From: Acidobacteriota bacterium
GTDB lineage: Bacteria > Acidobacteriota > Blastocatellia > Pyrinomonadales > Pyrinomonadaceae
Length of the DNA: 64,000 nt
Direction: 5' to 3'
Assembly (NCBI GenBank): GCA_019639235.1
Contig: JAHBSG010000005.1
Coordinates: forward strand, 124,001 to 188,000
The notes beneath the pieces were generated by a model that saw nothing but the letters and a program-made list of their open reading frames with translations, searched no databases and had not been told where the DNA came from. The stretch's first letter is position 1; each line of letters begins with the position of its first letter. Both the position numbers and the translations under genes were made by a program. Below are positions 25,558 through 34,907 of the stretch, piece after piece.

Positions 25558-28500
25558 TCACTCGCTTTCGAGCGACTCGCGGATCTTGGTCGCAAGAGCC
25601 AGGAACGAAAATGGCTTGGATATGAAATTCGTGGTCTCATCAAGAACACCCTGCCGCAAAGCGACATTGTCCGTGTAGCCCGAAGTGAAAAGTATCTTGG
25701 CCTCTGGGTCGATCTCAAGAACACGGTCGGCAAGCTCGCGGCCGCTCATCTGGGGCATTACGACGTCAGTAAAGATCAGGTCGAACTTTTCCTTCGATCT
25801 TCTATAGATCGCAAGCGCCTCCGCTCCATCATTTGCCTCGATGACTGTGTAGCCGCACGATCGCAGCATCTCGCTTGTAAGCCTCCTGACAGATTCCTCA
25901 TCCTCGACCAGGAGAATGCGTTCCGTTCCGAACCTGAAATCATTTGTCTGCTGCGGCGTTCGGTGGATCGGCGAGTCAACGTCGGCGACCGGCAAATAAA
26001 CTTTGACCGTTGTGCCCTTGCCCGGTTCGCTGTAGATCCAGACATTTCCCTCGCTTTGTTTGACGATACCGTAGACGGTCGAGAGCCCGAGCCCAGTGCC
26101 TTTGCCGACATCCTTTGTTGTAAAGAACGGCTCAAAAACGTGCTTCTTTGTTTCTTCGTCTATACCGACGCCGGTATCGCTGACGGTCATTATCACGTAA
26201 TCGCCCGGCGTCACGCCAACGTGTTCTGCAGCATACTTTGCATCGAGAAGCGTATTGTTCGTTTCGATCAGTATGGTACCGCCGTCCGGCATTGCATCGC
26301 GTGCGTTAACTACAAGGTTAACGATGATCTGCGAAAGCTGGCCCGGATCGCATTTAACTTTCAGAAGGTCCTCGGCGAGGTCCGCTTCGAGTGAGATGTC
26401 CTCGCCGATCAGCCGCTTCAGCATTCGGGACGTGTCCTGGATCACATCATTGATATTTACGACCTGTGCTTGAAGTATCTGCCGGCGGCTAAAGGCAAGC
26501 AGTTGATTCGTTAACTGGGCGGAGCGCTCGCCGGCCTTCTTAATTTCTTCGATATGCTTTCGGACCGGGTCATCTGCCGGAAGCTTTCTGAGGGCCAGTT
26601 CGCTATAGCCGTTTATCGCCGTAAGCATGTTGTTGAAGTCGTGTGCGATGCCGCCGGCAAGCCGGCCGACCGATTCGAGCTTCTGTGATTGCACAAGCTG
26701 CTCGCGGCTCTTCTGCAACGCTTCTTCTGCCCGCTTGGTTTCCGTCAGGTCGATCGCAAAGGCAAATGCTCCGATAACGTTACCTTCCTTGTCGAGATCG
26801 GGCACGTAACTCACCCGCAGATAACTCGACCGCCCGCCGGAACCGACCCGCTCAAGAAGTGCTTCGCGTTCGACCGTAAACTCGTTTCCGGCGAGAGCGA
26901 TCATGAACTCCTTCTCGATGCCCTCGTACGCTACCGGCCCGACGACCTCACGCAGATGGAGCCCGATTATCGAGGCGTTCGGCCGGCCCAACCATTCCAA
27001 GTAGTATTTGTTTTCAAACCGGCAGATCAGGTCACGATCGAAATAGGTGATAAGGGCCGGCACTGTGTCCGTGACCAGGCGGAGCTGCTGTTCGCTTCGT
27101 CGCAATGCTTCCTGCGAGTTTCGGCGTTCGGTTATGTCGGCGATGAAGCCCTCCAAGGCATAGGGATTCCCGTTTTGATCGAAGATCCCCTGGCCACGGT
27201 CGTAAACCCAACGTTCATCGCCGCTTTTCCCGACTACGGGATATGAGACCTCGTACCTGTCTCCTTTCTTAAGTTCGCCGAGGACAAACTCACGCATCTC
27301 GAGCCGATGCTTCTCCGGGATGAGCTCACCAAATATTCGGTCACCTTCAAGAAAATCCTCTTGCGGGTAACCCGTAAGGTCGAACACGGGCTCGTTGATG
27401 AATTCCATTCGGTAATTCTCATCGATCCGGCAGCGATAAACGACACCCGGCAGATTCTCGATAAGCGTTGCGAGCTGCCGGTCGCGCTCGCGTACAAGCT
27501 CCTCGGCCTGTTTTCTTGCCGTGATGTCACGAGCAATGCCCTGAATACCGGCCGGTTTGCCGTTCTCAACGATAAGCTTGCTGCTCACCTCGAGAACCGC
27601 CGTCGCTCCGTCCTTACGAATGATCTCAAGTTCGTAATTGGTCGAGCCGCCCGAGGAGAGCTTCTGCTTTGTCATCTCGCGGGCTTTTTCTACCGAACCC
27701 GGCGCAACGAGCTGCGTGAGATCCTTGCCGATGATCTCGTCCGGCCGGTAACCGGTCACGGCGAACGCGGCGGCGTTGATCGAGGTGAACTTCTCATCTA
27801 GGCCCTGCGTGTAAATAATGTCGTTTGCCGAGTCGAAAAGCTCGCGGTAGCGTGCCTCGCTTTCGCGCAGGGCTTCCTCGGCGTTCATTCGTTCGGTAAT
27901 GTCGGAAAGCGAACATATCCATTTCCGGAAGGTTCCGTCATCGTTGAAGATCGGGACCGCACGTGCGGCATAGTGGCCGTAATCTCCGTGGCGGTCTCGT
28001 AGCCGCAACGTCAATACGACCGGCTCCCTGGATTCGAGTGCAGCCACATACGATCGATGAACTTCTTCGCGGTCATCCGGGTGAACGTATTCGGTCCAGC
28101 CGTAATTAAGGCTCACCTCGTACGGCTGTCCGGTCAGGTCAACCCACCATTGCGGAAACTCCGTTAGATTGCCTCGATCGTCGAGCTGCCAGACGTACTG
28201 CGTCGTTGCCTCGACCAAGCCGCGAAAATCTTCCTCCGACTGACGCAGTTTGTCCTCATTGACCTTTCGCTGGGTAACGTCGCGGATAATAGCAGTGAAA
28301 TAATGCTCCTCGTCCTCTGCATACTCGCCATATGAGATCTGAACAAAGATCTCTTTACCATCCTTGCGCCGTGCTTCGGTCTCAAAATTTGCCCAGTCGA
28401 CGGTCCTTTGACCAGTGCGTAGATAGTTTACGACCGCATTCTCATGTCTCGTCCGGTGCCGATCCGGCATTATTATCGTCACCGAATTTCCGATGAGCTC

Positions 28501-29043
28501 GTCGCTCGTGTATCCGAAAATGCGCTCGGTAGCCGAATTAGCAAAGCGGATGATGTTCTCCCGGTCGATGGTGATTATCGCGTCGGAGGCGGTCTCGGCG
28601 ACTATGCGGTAGCGCTCTTCAGAGAGTGCGAGCGAACGTTCGGCCTCCCGACGCGCGTGTCGTTCCTGGGCATCGGCGATCTCACGAACGACGGCCGGAA
28701 CAAGACGCGTCAGATTATCCTTCATCAGGTAATCAGCCGCACCGGCCTTCATTGCCGCGACGGCCGTCTCTTCGCCGATAGTTCCAGAAATGATGATGAA
28801 CGGGATGTCGCGCCCGTGTGCCTTGAGGATCTCAAGTGCATCCAGGCCCGTGAAACCCGGAAGGCTGAAATCGGAGATTATGACGTCCCAATCGGCGTCC
28901 TGAAGCGAGTCGCTGAAGTCACCGGCACGGTCAACACGCTTGAAATCGATCGCGTAGCCTGCCTTGTTGAGGTGGCGGACGAGCAGTGCGGCGTCGTCAT
29001 CGACGTCCTCAACTATCAAGACCCTAAGCCTTTGTTCAGTCAC
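25558..29043 (-). CDS. REC - five PAS - histidine kinase - REC hybrid sensor
   Basis: A soluble 1161-residue hybrid kinase. Order: N-terminal receiver (1-125, phospho-Asp58), five PAS/PAC modules (about 145-270, 270-395, 395-520, 520-650, 650-775), HisKA with the H-box GGIAHDFNN (about 800), HATPase with DTGVGI and GTGLGLS, and a C-terminal receiver (VVMPQ, about 1045-1161). A receiver at both ends plus an HK core suggests a phosphorelay hub that receives phosphate and passes it on. Its GTG start at 29043 lies inside the end of the upstream CheY-like gene (8-nt overlap), so translation is coupled. No transmembrane helix is seen. Confidence 0.93.
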   Translation of the reverse strand: MTEQRLRVLIVEDVDDDAALLVRHLNKAGYAIDFKRVDRAGDFSDSLQDADWDVIISDFSLPGFTGLDALEILKAHGRDIPFIIISGTIGEETAVAAMKAGAADYLMKDNLTRLVPAVVREIADAQERHARREAERSLALSEERYRIVAETASDAIITIDRENIIRFANSATERIFGYTSDELIGNSVTIIMPDRHRTRHENAVVNYLRTGQRTVDWANFETEARRKDGKEIFVQISYGEYAEDEEHYFTAIIRDVTQRKVNEDKLRQSEEDFRGLVEATTQYVWQLDDRGNLTEFPQWWVDLTGQPYEVSLNYGWTEYVHPDDREEVHRSYVAALESREPVVLTLRLRDRHGDYGHYAARAVPIFNDDGTFRKWICSLSDITERMNAEEALRESEARYRELFDSANDIIYTQGLDEKFTSINAAAFAVTGYRPDEIIGKDLTQLVAPGSVEKAREMTKQKLSSGGSTNYELEIIRKDGATAVLEVSSKLIVENGKPAGIQGIARDITARKQAEELVRERDRQLATLIENLPGVVYRCRIDENYRMEFINEPVFDLTGYPQEDFLEGDRIFGELIPEKHRLEMREFVLGELKKGDRYEVSYPVVGKSGDERWVYDRGQGIFDQNGNPYALEGFIADITERRNSQEALRRSEQQLRLVTDTVPALITYFDRDLICRFENKYYLEWLGRPNASIIGLHLREVVGPVAYEGIEKEFMIALAGNEFTVEREALLERVGSGGRSSYLRVSYVPDLDKEGNVIGAFAFAIDLTETKRAEEALQKSREQLVQSQKLESVGRLAGGIAHDFNNMLTAINGYSELALRKLPADDPVRKHIEEIKKAGERSAQLTNQLLAFSRRQILQAQVVNINDVIQDTSRMLKRLIGEDISLEADLAEDLLKVKCDPGQLSQIIVNLVVNARDAMPDGGTILIETNNTLLDAKYAAEHVGVTPGDYVIMTVSDTGVGIDEETKKHVFEPFFTTKDVGKGTGLGLSTVYGIVKQSEGNVWIYSEPGKGTTVKVYLPVADVDSPIHRTPQQTNDFRFGTERILLVEDEESVRRLTSEMLRSCGYTVIEANDGAEALAIYRRSKEKFDLIFTDVVMPQMSGRELADRVLEIDPEAKILFTSGYTDNVALRQGVLDETTNFISKPFSFLALATKIRESLESE

Positions 29044-29491
29044 GTTTAATCGTCTTGTTCAGGACGAGCCAATAGAGCCCGAGTTCGCGAACTGCCTCGA
29101 CGAACTGTTCGAAATCAATAGGCTTTCTGACGTAGCTGTTTGCCCCGAGTCCGTAGCTTTCGACCACGTCGCGTTCCTCGTCCGATGACGTAAGGATAAC
29201 GACCGGGATCATCCTCGTGCGCTCGTCGGCCCGTATCTTCCTGAGCACTTCAAGACCGCTGACCTTCGGCAGCTTTAGGTCGAGCAAAATGAGCTGAAGC
29301 TCACTCAGGTCGGCATGCATTGCTTCCATGGAGCTTCCGAACAGCATCTCAAGAGCCTCGGCACCATCACGTGCGACCAGAAACACATTTGCCAAGCGGT
29401 TACGTTCGAACGCCCGCTTGGTCAGTTCAATATCATTTGCGTCGTCCTCAATCAGAAGGATGGATCGTTTTGATTCGCTGGAAGTGCTCAT
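29036..29491 (-). CDS. CheY/Rcp1-like single-domain response regulator
   Basis: A 151-residue receiver-only protein: acidic pair EDD (about 15-17), phospho-acceptor Asp71 (LLDLKLP), Thr/Ser in VVILTSSDEE and Lys in VRKPIDF. The C-terminal stretch GLYWLVLNK is characteristic of Rcp1-type regulators that pair with phytochrome-like PAS histidine kinases. It lies between two kinases, starting right after the upstream kinase stop and overlapping the downstream one by 8 nt. It has no output domain, so it probably shuttles phosphate between the two kinases or binds a target protein. Confidence 0.93.
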   Translation of the reverse strand: MSTSSESKRSILLIEDDANDIELTKRAFERNRLANVFLVARDGAEALEMLFGSSMEAMHADLSELQLILLDLKLPKVSGLEVLRKIRADERTRMIPVVILTSSDEERDVVESYGLGANSYVRKPIDFEQFVEAVRELGLYWLVLNKTIKRD

Positions 29492-32400
29492 CTATTTTGT
29501 GAACGTGAAAAAGAAAGCGGCACCCTGCCCGGGCTCGCTTTCGGCCCTTATCGTGCCGCCGTGCATTTGGATTATACGATAAACGGTCGCCAGCCCAATG
29601 CCGGTCCCTTCGAATTCGTCCGACCTGTGCAGCCGCGAGAAAGCCCCAAAGATAGTGTCCGCATAAGTCGCCTCAAAACCCGCCCCATTGTCGCGGATCA
29701 CGAACTCACCTGGCTCGGGACCTCGCGAGAAGCTGACCGAGGCATTCTCCGTCTTCGATGTGAACTTCCAGGCATTTCCGAGCATATTCTCGAGCGCGAT
29801 GCGGGCAAGGCGGGCGTCACATTTGGCGGTGAGCCCATCCTCTATCGAGACCTCGACGATCCTATCCGGCGAAGCGGCCGCGAGGTCGGAGGCGATCTCG
29901 CGTGCCATCGAAGTCAGATCTGTCGTGCCGATCGACAATGCGGAGCGGCTCACCCGCGAAAGGCCAAGCAGGCTATCGATCATCGAAGCCATTCGCTGGC
30001 TTGCACTTCGGATGCGATTGAGATAATCGACGCCGTTCTCATCAAGTTTGTCCGCATAATCCTCGAGCACTGCCTGCGAGAAGCCGTCCATCGCCCGAAG
30101 CGGTGCCCGCAGGTCGTGCGAGACCGAGTATGAAAAGGCCTCAAGCTCGCGGTTGAGCGTCTCAAGCTTACGGGTTCTTTCCTCGACTCGTTCCTCGAGC
30201 GTAGCGTTCAGCTCGAGCAGCTCATCCCGCGCCCGCTTCTGTTCCGTGATGTCCTCGATGACGCCGATCGACTGAAGCGCCGTGCCATCCGCATCACGCA
30301 CAAACGAAGCGTTGACCCTAACCCAGACGATGCTTCCATCGGGCCGAAGATACCGTTTCTCGTTGATGTACTGCGGAGCCTTGCCGTCGCGTGCCTCAAA
30401 GAACTTTCGCGCGTCCGCTTCTGCATCCTCAGGGTGGGTCAATTGCTTGAAGGTCATTTGCCGAAGATCTTCGACCGGATAGCCGGCGATCTCGGCAAAT
30501 CTCCTGTTGAACAATATGAACCGTCCGGTCTGAGCATCGGCCTGTGCGATCCCGATCGAGACAATGTCGAACATTCGCCGGAACCTTTGCTCGCTTTCGC
30601 GCAGGCTTTCTTCGGCCTCGCGTCGAGCGGTGGCGTCGCCCGCCTGAACAACATAGTGTGAAACAGTTCCGTCGGGGCCAAATATCGCCGTTGTCGCCGA
30701 TTCAGCAAGTCGTCGCTCGCCCGAGGCGGTGACGAAATATTCCTCGCCGATCACCGACCTTCCTGTCGCGACCGCCTCATCGAGCCGTCGGTTCCACTCT
30801 TGCTTCATTTTTTCCCGCTGCGGCCATAACGGTATTTCCCAGAAATTTTTGCCCAGGAGGTCTTCGCGTTCATAGCCCGATGCTTTGAGCGAAAGCTCGT
30901 TGACCTGCATGATCTTCCGCTCGGGTGAGAGGATCATCATGAACTGGAACTGCTGATCAAAGACGCTCTTGAAGAGGGCTTCACTTTCCCGGAGCTGTTT
31001 CAGGGCTTCAGATCGCTGGGTGACGTCGATCGCCATCACGAGCCGGGCCTGGCGGCCGTTGAATTCGAGGGCATGCGAAGTGATCTCGACCTCGAATTTG
31101 CTGCCGTCCTTTCGACGGTGCGTCCACGGGGTCGGGTGCGTCAGCGTTTTGATCTCACCGGCAAGTCGCTGATAGAGTCTGGGCAACTCCTCTTCGGGAC
31201 GTATCTGCGTCATATTCATCGAGAGGAATTCACGTCGGGTGAAGCCGTAAGACTTGACGGCCGCCTCATTCACGGCAAGGAACTGAAGTGTCTCGCGATC
31301 ATAGACCCACATCGGACACGGATTGCTGTCGAAAAGAAGCCTGTATCGCTCCTCCGATTCCTTTGCGGCCTCGATCGCACGCTTTTGCGCGGTTATGTCC
31401 GTACCCGACCCAACAACGCAGATCTGGCCTTCGACGGTTATACGGCTGCCGAGGAAATAGAACGGAATGACGCGGGCATCCGCAGTCATAAGCCTGGCCT
31501 CTGCCTCTGCCTTGCCCGTCGTCATTACTTCCTGGATCTTTTCGGCGACGAGTGTGTGGTCATCAGGGACAATGAAATCAAGCGGCTGCATTTCCCCCAT
31601 TTCTTCGGCTGTGTACCCGGTAATTCGGAGGAAGTTCTGATTCCACTTCTTCATCCTGCCGGCCGAATCAAAGAGGAAAAAGATCGCTGGAAGTGAGTTG
31701 ATCGTGTAGTCGTTGAGTTCCTTTGCCTGAATTATCGCCTGTTCGTACCGTTTTCGCTCGGTAATGTCGCGGTCGTGCTGAATAATGAGCAGTTCGCCGT
31801 CTGATTCGATAAGCTGATAGGCCGATTCCGTTATGACCATTTCGCCGGAGCGTGTAGTTTGCTCGACCTCGCCTGACCATTTGCCTGATTCCTCAAGAGC
31901 CCTTTGGAACTCAGCAGGGCCCGGCTTCATCCGCGTTTTTAGTAGATCGATGCTCGTCCGCCCAAGAGCTTCTTCCGCACTGAATCCGTAGAGCTTTTCA
32001 CATCCGGTATTCCACTCAAGTATCCCCCGCTCGGGCGACCAGATCATCATCGGTTCGAGCGAACTGCCGATCATCAAAGCCTTCCTAACGACGGCATTCT
32101 CGGCGATCTGCCGTCGGAGGTCGAAGCTCTCGATCGTTCGTGCCGTAAAAAAGACAATAAGCCCAAAGCCGATGACCGTGCCCGCCGTGAAAAGTGCAAT
32201 GCCAAATTCCGTGCCGTAGAGCCCCGCTTTTTCCCCCTGATGCCTTAACCAGCCAAAAATGATCGGGACAACGAAAATGAACGGAAACAATCTGCGGGCC
32301 AATATTCCGCCGCCGGTGCGCGACCAAAGGATCGAAAGCAGCCCACGTTCGCGATAGGCAAGCAGGATAGCGAACGTTAGAACCAGGACGGCGACCGCAG

Positions 32401-32989
32401 TATTCAAAGCGATACTTGTAAAGCCGGGGATGTTCTGAAAGCCGCGGAAGTCAAAGATGTAAAGGATGATCGCAACCAGAACGATCATCATGGCAACCAC
32501 GGTTGAGATATTGGCCGCGAGCACGGCCCAACGCGAGCGACGGCCCAGCCCAAGAATTCCAAACGCCGAAAGGACGAACACAACCCCCGTCTCGATCGCC
32601 GGCCGGCCTAACGGCACGAGTGGGTCAAAGTGAAGGCGATCGGAGAACAATAAACTGCCGGAGCCGAGGTCAAGGTCGATCAACAGTTGATCTGCAACGA
32701 TGAAAACCCCGATAGCGGCAAAGACGAGCCCGAGCAAATTTCCGAGGGCGAGCAGCGGCCGAGTCCCATGGCCCGTCACGAGTGCGAACAACGAGATGCC
32801 CGCAATTATCAATCCAATAGCGGTGAGCGGTTTTGCCTGGTATGTCTCCTGCGGAAAGGAACGAAGTATGTCGATATCGTATCCCCAACCGACCAGAACC
32901 GAGATCCCAAAAAGGACCGCAATACCGGCTCCGACGGGCGAGAGCCAGCGATTGAATCGGAAATACTGCTCTTCCAGCCGCTCGATCAC
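29492..32989 (-). CDS. Membrane-bound multi-PAS sensor histidine kinase
   Basis: A 1165-residue kinase. The N-terminal ~300 residues hold about eight membrane helices, a MASE-like sensory region. Five PAS/PAC modules follow (about 310-430, 430-555, 555-675, 675-805, 805-930), then a coiled coil, HisKA with FSYSVSHDLRAPLRAM (about 950) and HATPase (NMLGNAWKF, DNGAGF). The HDLRAPLR box is of the phytochrome-kinase type that pairs with Rcp1-like receivers, consistent with the next gene. Two GTG starts are possible. AGGAGG is only 1 nt from the one at 32995 but 7 nt from the one at 32989, so I chose the latter. No receiver of its own. Confidence 0.92.
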   Translation of the reverse strand: MIERLEEQYFRFNRWLSPVGAGIAVLFGISVLVGWGYDIDILRSFPQETYQAKPLTAIGLIIAGISLFALVTGHGTRPLLALGNLLGLVFAAIGVFIVADQLLIDLDLGSGSLLFSDRLHFDPLVPLGRPAIETGVVFVLSAFGILGLGRRSRWAVLAANISTVVAMMIVLVAIILYIFDFRGFQNIPGFTSIALNTAVAVLVLTFAILLAYRERGLLSILWSRTGGGILARRLFPFIFVVPIIFGWLRHQGEKAGLYGTEFGIALFTAGTVIGFGLIVFFTARTIESFDLRRQIAENAVVRKALMIGSSLEPMMIWSPERGILEWNTGCEKLYGFSAEEALGRTSIDLLKTRMKPGPAEFQRALEESGKWSGEVEQTTRSGEMVITESAYQLIESDGELLIIQHDRDITERKRYEQAIIQAKELNDYTINSLPAIFFLFDSAGRMKKWNQNFLRITGYTAEEMGEMQPLDFIVPDDHTLVAEKIQEVMTTGKAEAEARLMTADARVIPFYFLGSRITVEGQICVVGSGTDITAQKRAIEAAKESEERYRLLFDSNPCPMWVYDRETLQFLAVNEAAVKSYGFTRREFLSMNMTQIRPEEELPRLYQRLAGEIKTLTHPTPWTHRRKDGSKFEVEITSHALEFNGRQARLVMAIDVTQRSEALKQLRESEALFKSVFDQQFQFMMILSPERKIMQVNELSLKASGYEREDLLGKNFWEIPLWPQREKMKQEWNRRLDEAVATGRSVIGEEYFVTASGERRLAESATTAIFGPDGTVSHYVVQAGDATARREAEESLRESEQRFRRMFDIVSIGIAQADAQTGRFILFNRRFAEIAGYPVEDLRQMTFKQLTHPEDAEADARKFFEARDGKAPQYINEKRYLRPDGSIVWVRVNASFVRDADGTALQSIGVIEDITEQKRARDELLELNATLEERVEERTRKLETLNRELEAFSYSVSHDLRAPLRAMDGFSQAVLEDYADKLDENGVDYLNRIRSASQRMASMIDSLLGLSRVSRSALSIGTTDLTSMAREIASDLAAASPDRIVEVSIEDGLTAKCDARLARIALENMLGNAWKFTSKTENASVSFSRGPEPGEFVIRDNGAGFEATYADTIFGAFSRLHRSDEFEGTGIGLATVYRIIQMHGGTIRAESEPGQGAAFFFTFTK

Positions 32990-33158
32990 GGGCACGCCTC
33001 CTTGGCTTGGAGACTTACCGTCACGGCTGGACGAAGGGGCGAAAACATGCGATCCGAAAACTCGAACGTAGGGATCGTCGAATTCAAAGAAGTGTGTTGG
33101 GGAGGTGATGTCATCTGCTACAGGTTTGAGAGAGCGTCGTGGTTTCCGTTCTCAAAGT

Positions 33159-33257
33159 GTTTTCCGATACTGCTTCACCAAAACCTGGTAAAGCCAATTT
33201 GCGGAGTTATTACCAGCAAAGGCTGAGTTCTGATATTCTTAGCCGAATTAACAAATT
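33159..33257. repeat. Shared upstream elements, copy 1
   Basis: GTTTTCCGATA (33159-33169) and AATTAACAAATT (33246-33257) are found again at 34829-34839 and 34893-34904 upstream of the adjacent REC gene. In copy 2 TTTTCCG has an inverted partner CGGAAAA (34881-34887) flanking the sigma-54 promoter. GTTTTCCGAT also occurs once inside the methyltransferase gene near 43022, so the motif is not unique. Confidence 0.35.
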
Positions 33258-33314
33258 AGTCAATAGTTTTTACCTATGCCTAAAATGAATTCCTTTGATA
33301 TACCGAAGTTGCGC

Positions 33315-33320
33315 TATAAT
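33315..33320 (+). promoter_or_regulatory. TATAAT box abutting the activator start
   Basis: A perfect -10 hexamer ends 8 nt before the ATG (5 nt before an in-frame GTG), and there is no Shine-Dalgarno sequence. A transcript from here would be leaderless. A convincing -35 box is missing (TTGATA at 14-nt spacing only). Confidence 0.4.
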
Positions 33321-33328
33321 CCGCGGTG

Positions 33329-34714
33329 ATGACCCGCCATCTCTCAGCACTAGTCGTCGATGATGAACCCCAACTCCTTGAGCTTATCGCAGAGGTGCTG
33401 GACGAAAAAGGCTGGTCGGTCGAGAAGGCTTCGACCGGCGAGGAAGCCATTGAACTGATCGGCGAGAAGAACTTCGATCTGGTCTTTTGCGATGTCATGC
33501 TCGGCGCCGCCGACGGGTACGACGTGCTTCGGCGATTTACCGAAGTTCAACCGCTTGCCAAAGTTGTTCTGATGACCGGCCGCGGGTCAGCCGCCGGAGC
33601 GCTCGAAGCGACGTCCATCGGTGCATTTGATTACCTGCTTAAACCATTTTCGGTCGAGGATATCAATCGCCTCGCCGACCTCGCTTGTTCTCAGATCAAG
33701 TTGCGCGACCAGGAAAGCGGCTCGCCGGCCGAAGCCGGTGAACAGCTTTACGCCAGCGAGATACCGCTCATCGGCCGGAGCCCGAAGTTCGTTGAGTGCT
33801 TAAAGATGGTCGGCCGGGTCGCCGCAAGCGACCTTCCGGTTCTGGTTACCGGCGAATCCGGCACCGGAAAGGAGATCGTTGCTTCCGCCATTCACCAGAG
33901 GTCAAAGCGCCGCGGCGGGCCGTTCGTCGTGGTCAATTGTGGTGCCATACCGGTCGAACTGATCGAATCGGAGCTTTTCGGCCACGTTAAAGGCTCTTTC
34001 ACCGGAGCCAGCGGCGACCGCGTCGGGCTTTGGGAGCAAGCGGACGGCGGCACGATATTTCTGGACGAAGTGACCGAGACAAGCCCGCTTTTTCAGGTGA
34101 AACTCTTGCGTACACTCCAACTCGGTGAGATCCGCCGGGTCGGTTCGAACCGGACGATAAAGATCGACGCTCGCGTTATAGCGGCGACCAACCGAAATGT
34201 TGAGTCCGAGGTCGTCGATGGACGTTTCCGGCAGGACCTCATGTACCGGCTGAACGCCGTGACCATCTGCCTGCCTCCGCTTCGCGAACGGGTTGAGGAT
34301 ATCCAGTTGCTCGCCGAGCACTTTGCCTCGGCTGCCGGCCGGTCCGGTGCTCCGGCGATCCGGTTCTCGGCCGCGGCTCTCGAGTTGATGAAGCGGTACT
34401 CCTGGCCCGGAAATGTCCGCGAACTCGAGAATGCCGTTCTGCATGCCGCTTCGATGACGGATGATGTCGTTTACCCGGACCACCTTCCGGAACGCATCCG
34501 CGAATTCGACCGTGAAATGTTTTCTGTCGAGTCGAACGGCGATCCGTCGGGCTTGTCGAACTCTAACGGCCCGCTTGCGCCTCTCGCGGACATCGAGGCA
34601 GCCTATGTTGCGAAGGTCCTGGCCCATACCGGCGGCAATAAGCAGGCCGCTGCACGAATACTTCAGATCGACCGAAAAACGCTGACCCGGATCCTCGCCC
34701 GCAATGGCGAATAG
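33329..34714 (+). CDS. NtrC-family sigma-54 enhancer-binding response regulator
   Basis: A 461-residue regulator. Receiver domain 1-125: Asp11/Asp12, phospho-Asp55 (CDVML), Lys in LLKPF. AAA+ domain about 150-385: Walker A GESGTGKE, sigma-54 contact loop GSFTGA (a Ser variant of GAFTGA), Walker B GGTIFLDE. A C-terminal Fis-type helix-turn-helix ends ILQIDRKTLTRIL. It should activate sigma-54 RNA polymerase when phosphorylated. Good -24/-12 promoters lie before the next gene and before the REC-GGDEF-EAL gene. A GTG directly upstream (33326) is an alternative start. The cognate kinase is probably one of the two encoded divergently. Confidence 0.95.
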   Translation: MTRHLSALVVDDEPQLLELIAEVLDEKGWSVEKASTGEEAIELIGEKNFDLVFCDVMLGAADGYDVLRRFTEVQPLAKVVLMTGRGSAAGALEATSIGAFDYLLKPFSVEDINRLADLACSQIKLRDQESGSPAEAGEQLYASEIPLIGRSPKFVECLKMVGRVAASDLPVLVTGESGTGKEIVASAIHQRSKRRGGPFVVVNCGAIPVELIESELFGHVKGSFTGASGDRVGLWEQADGGTIFLDEVTETSPLFQVKLLRTLQLGEIRRVGSNRTIKIDARVIAATNRNVESEVVDGRFRQDLMYRLNAVTICLPPLRERVEDIQLLAEHFASAAGRSGAPAIRFSAAALELMKRYSWPGNVRELENAVLHAASMTDDVVYPDHLPERIREFDREMFSVESNGDPSGLSNSNGPLAPLADIEAAYVAKVLAHTGGNKQAAARILQIDRKTLTRILARNGE

Positions 34715-34828
34715 GCCCCGCCGGACCTGTAAAAGCAATGTTCCAAATTTACCCGTTCGCCCTCGCACGCATGGGAAAAAATGCACGTCCAATACGAAGA
34801 TCTCGTCCTAACTGTCCATTTTTATTGG

Positions 34829-34904
34829 GTTTTCCGATATTCGTTTGCGGCACATTGGTTGCACTCAATAAGAGCCGCAACGGAAAATCCAAAATTAACA
34901 AATT
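34829..34904. repeat. Shared upstream elements, copy 2
   Basis: This holds the second copy of the two elements described for 33159-33257, here bracketing the sigma-54 promoter. They could be activator binding sites, though classical enhancers lie further upstream. Confidence 0.35.
34847..34864 (+). promoter_or_regulatory. Sigma-54 (-24/-12) promoter for the REC/coiled-coil gene
   Basis: GCGGCACATTGGTTGCA carries the invariant GG (34849-34850) and GC (34861-34862) separated by exactly 10 nt, close to consensus TGGCAC-N5-TTGCA. Transcription would start near 34874, about 34 nt before the ATG at 34908. The gene for a sigma-54 activator lies directly upstream. Confidence 0.7.
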
Positions 34905-34907
34905 CCC

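Larger units (their letters stand above)
32990..33328. other. Divergent spacer between kinase operon and sigma-54 activator
   Basis: An AT-richer region of about 330 bp with no credible gene. It contains AGGAGG (the ribosome site for the kinase), the elements GTTTTCCGATA (33159-33169) and AATTAACAAATT (33246-33257), which recur upstream of the next receiver gene, and a TATAAT box at 33315-33320. I found no sigma-54 site with correct GG-N10-GC spacing here. Confidence 0.5.

Noticed and set aside
33170..33215. Sigma-54-like sequence upstream of the activator gene
   Set aside because: GG to GC spacing is 11-12 instead of 10.
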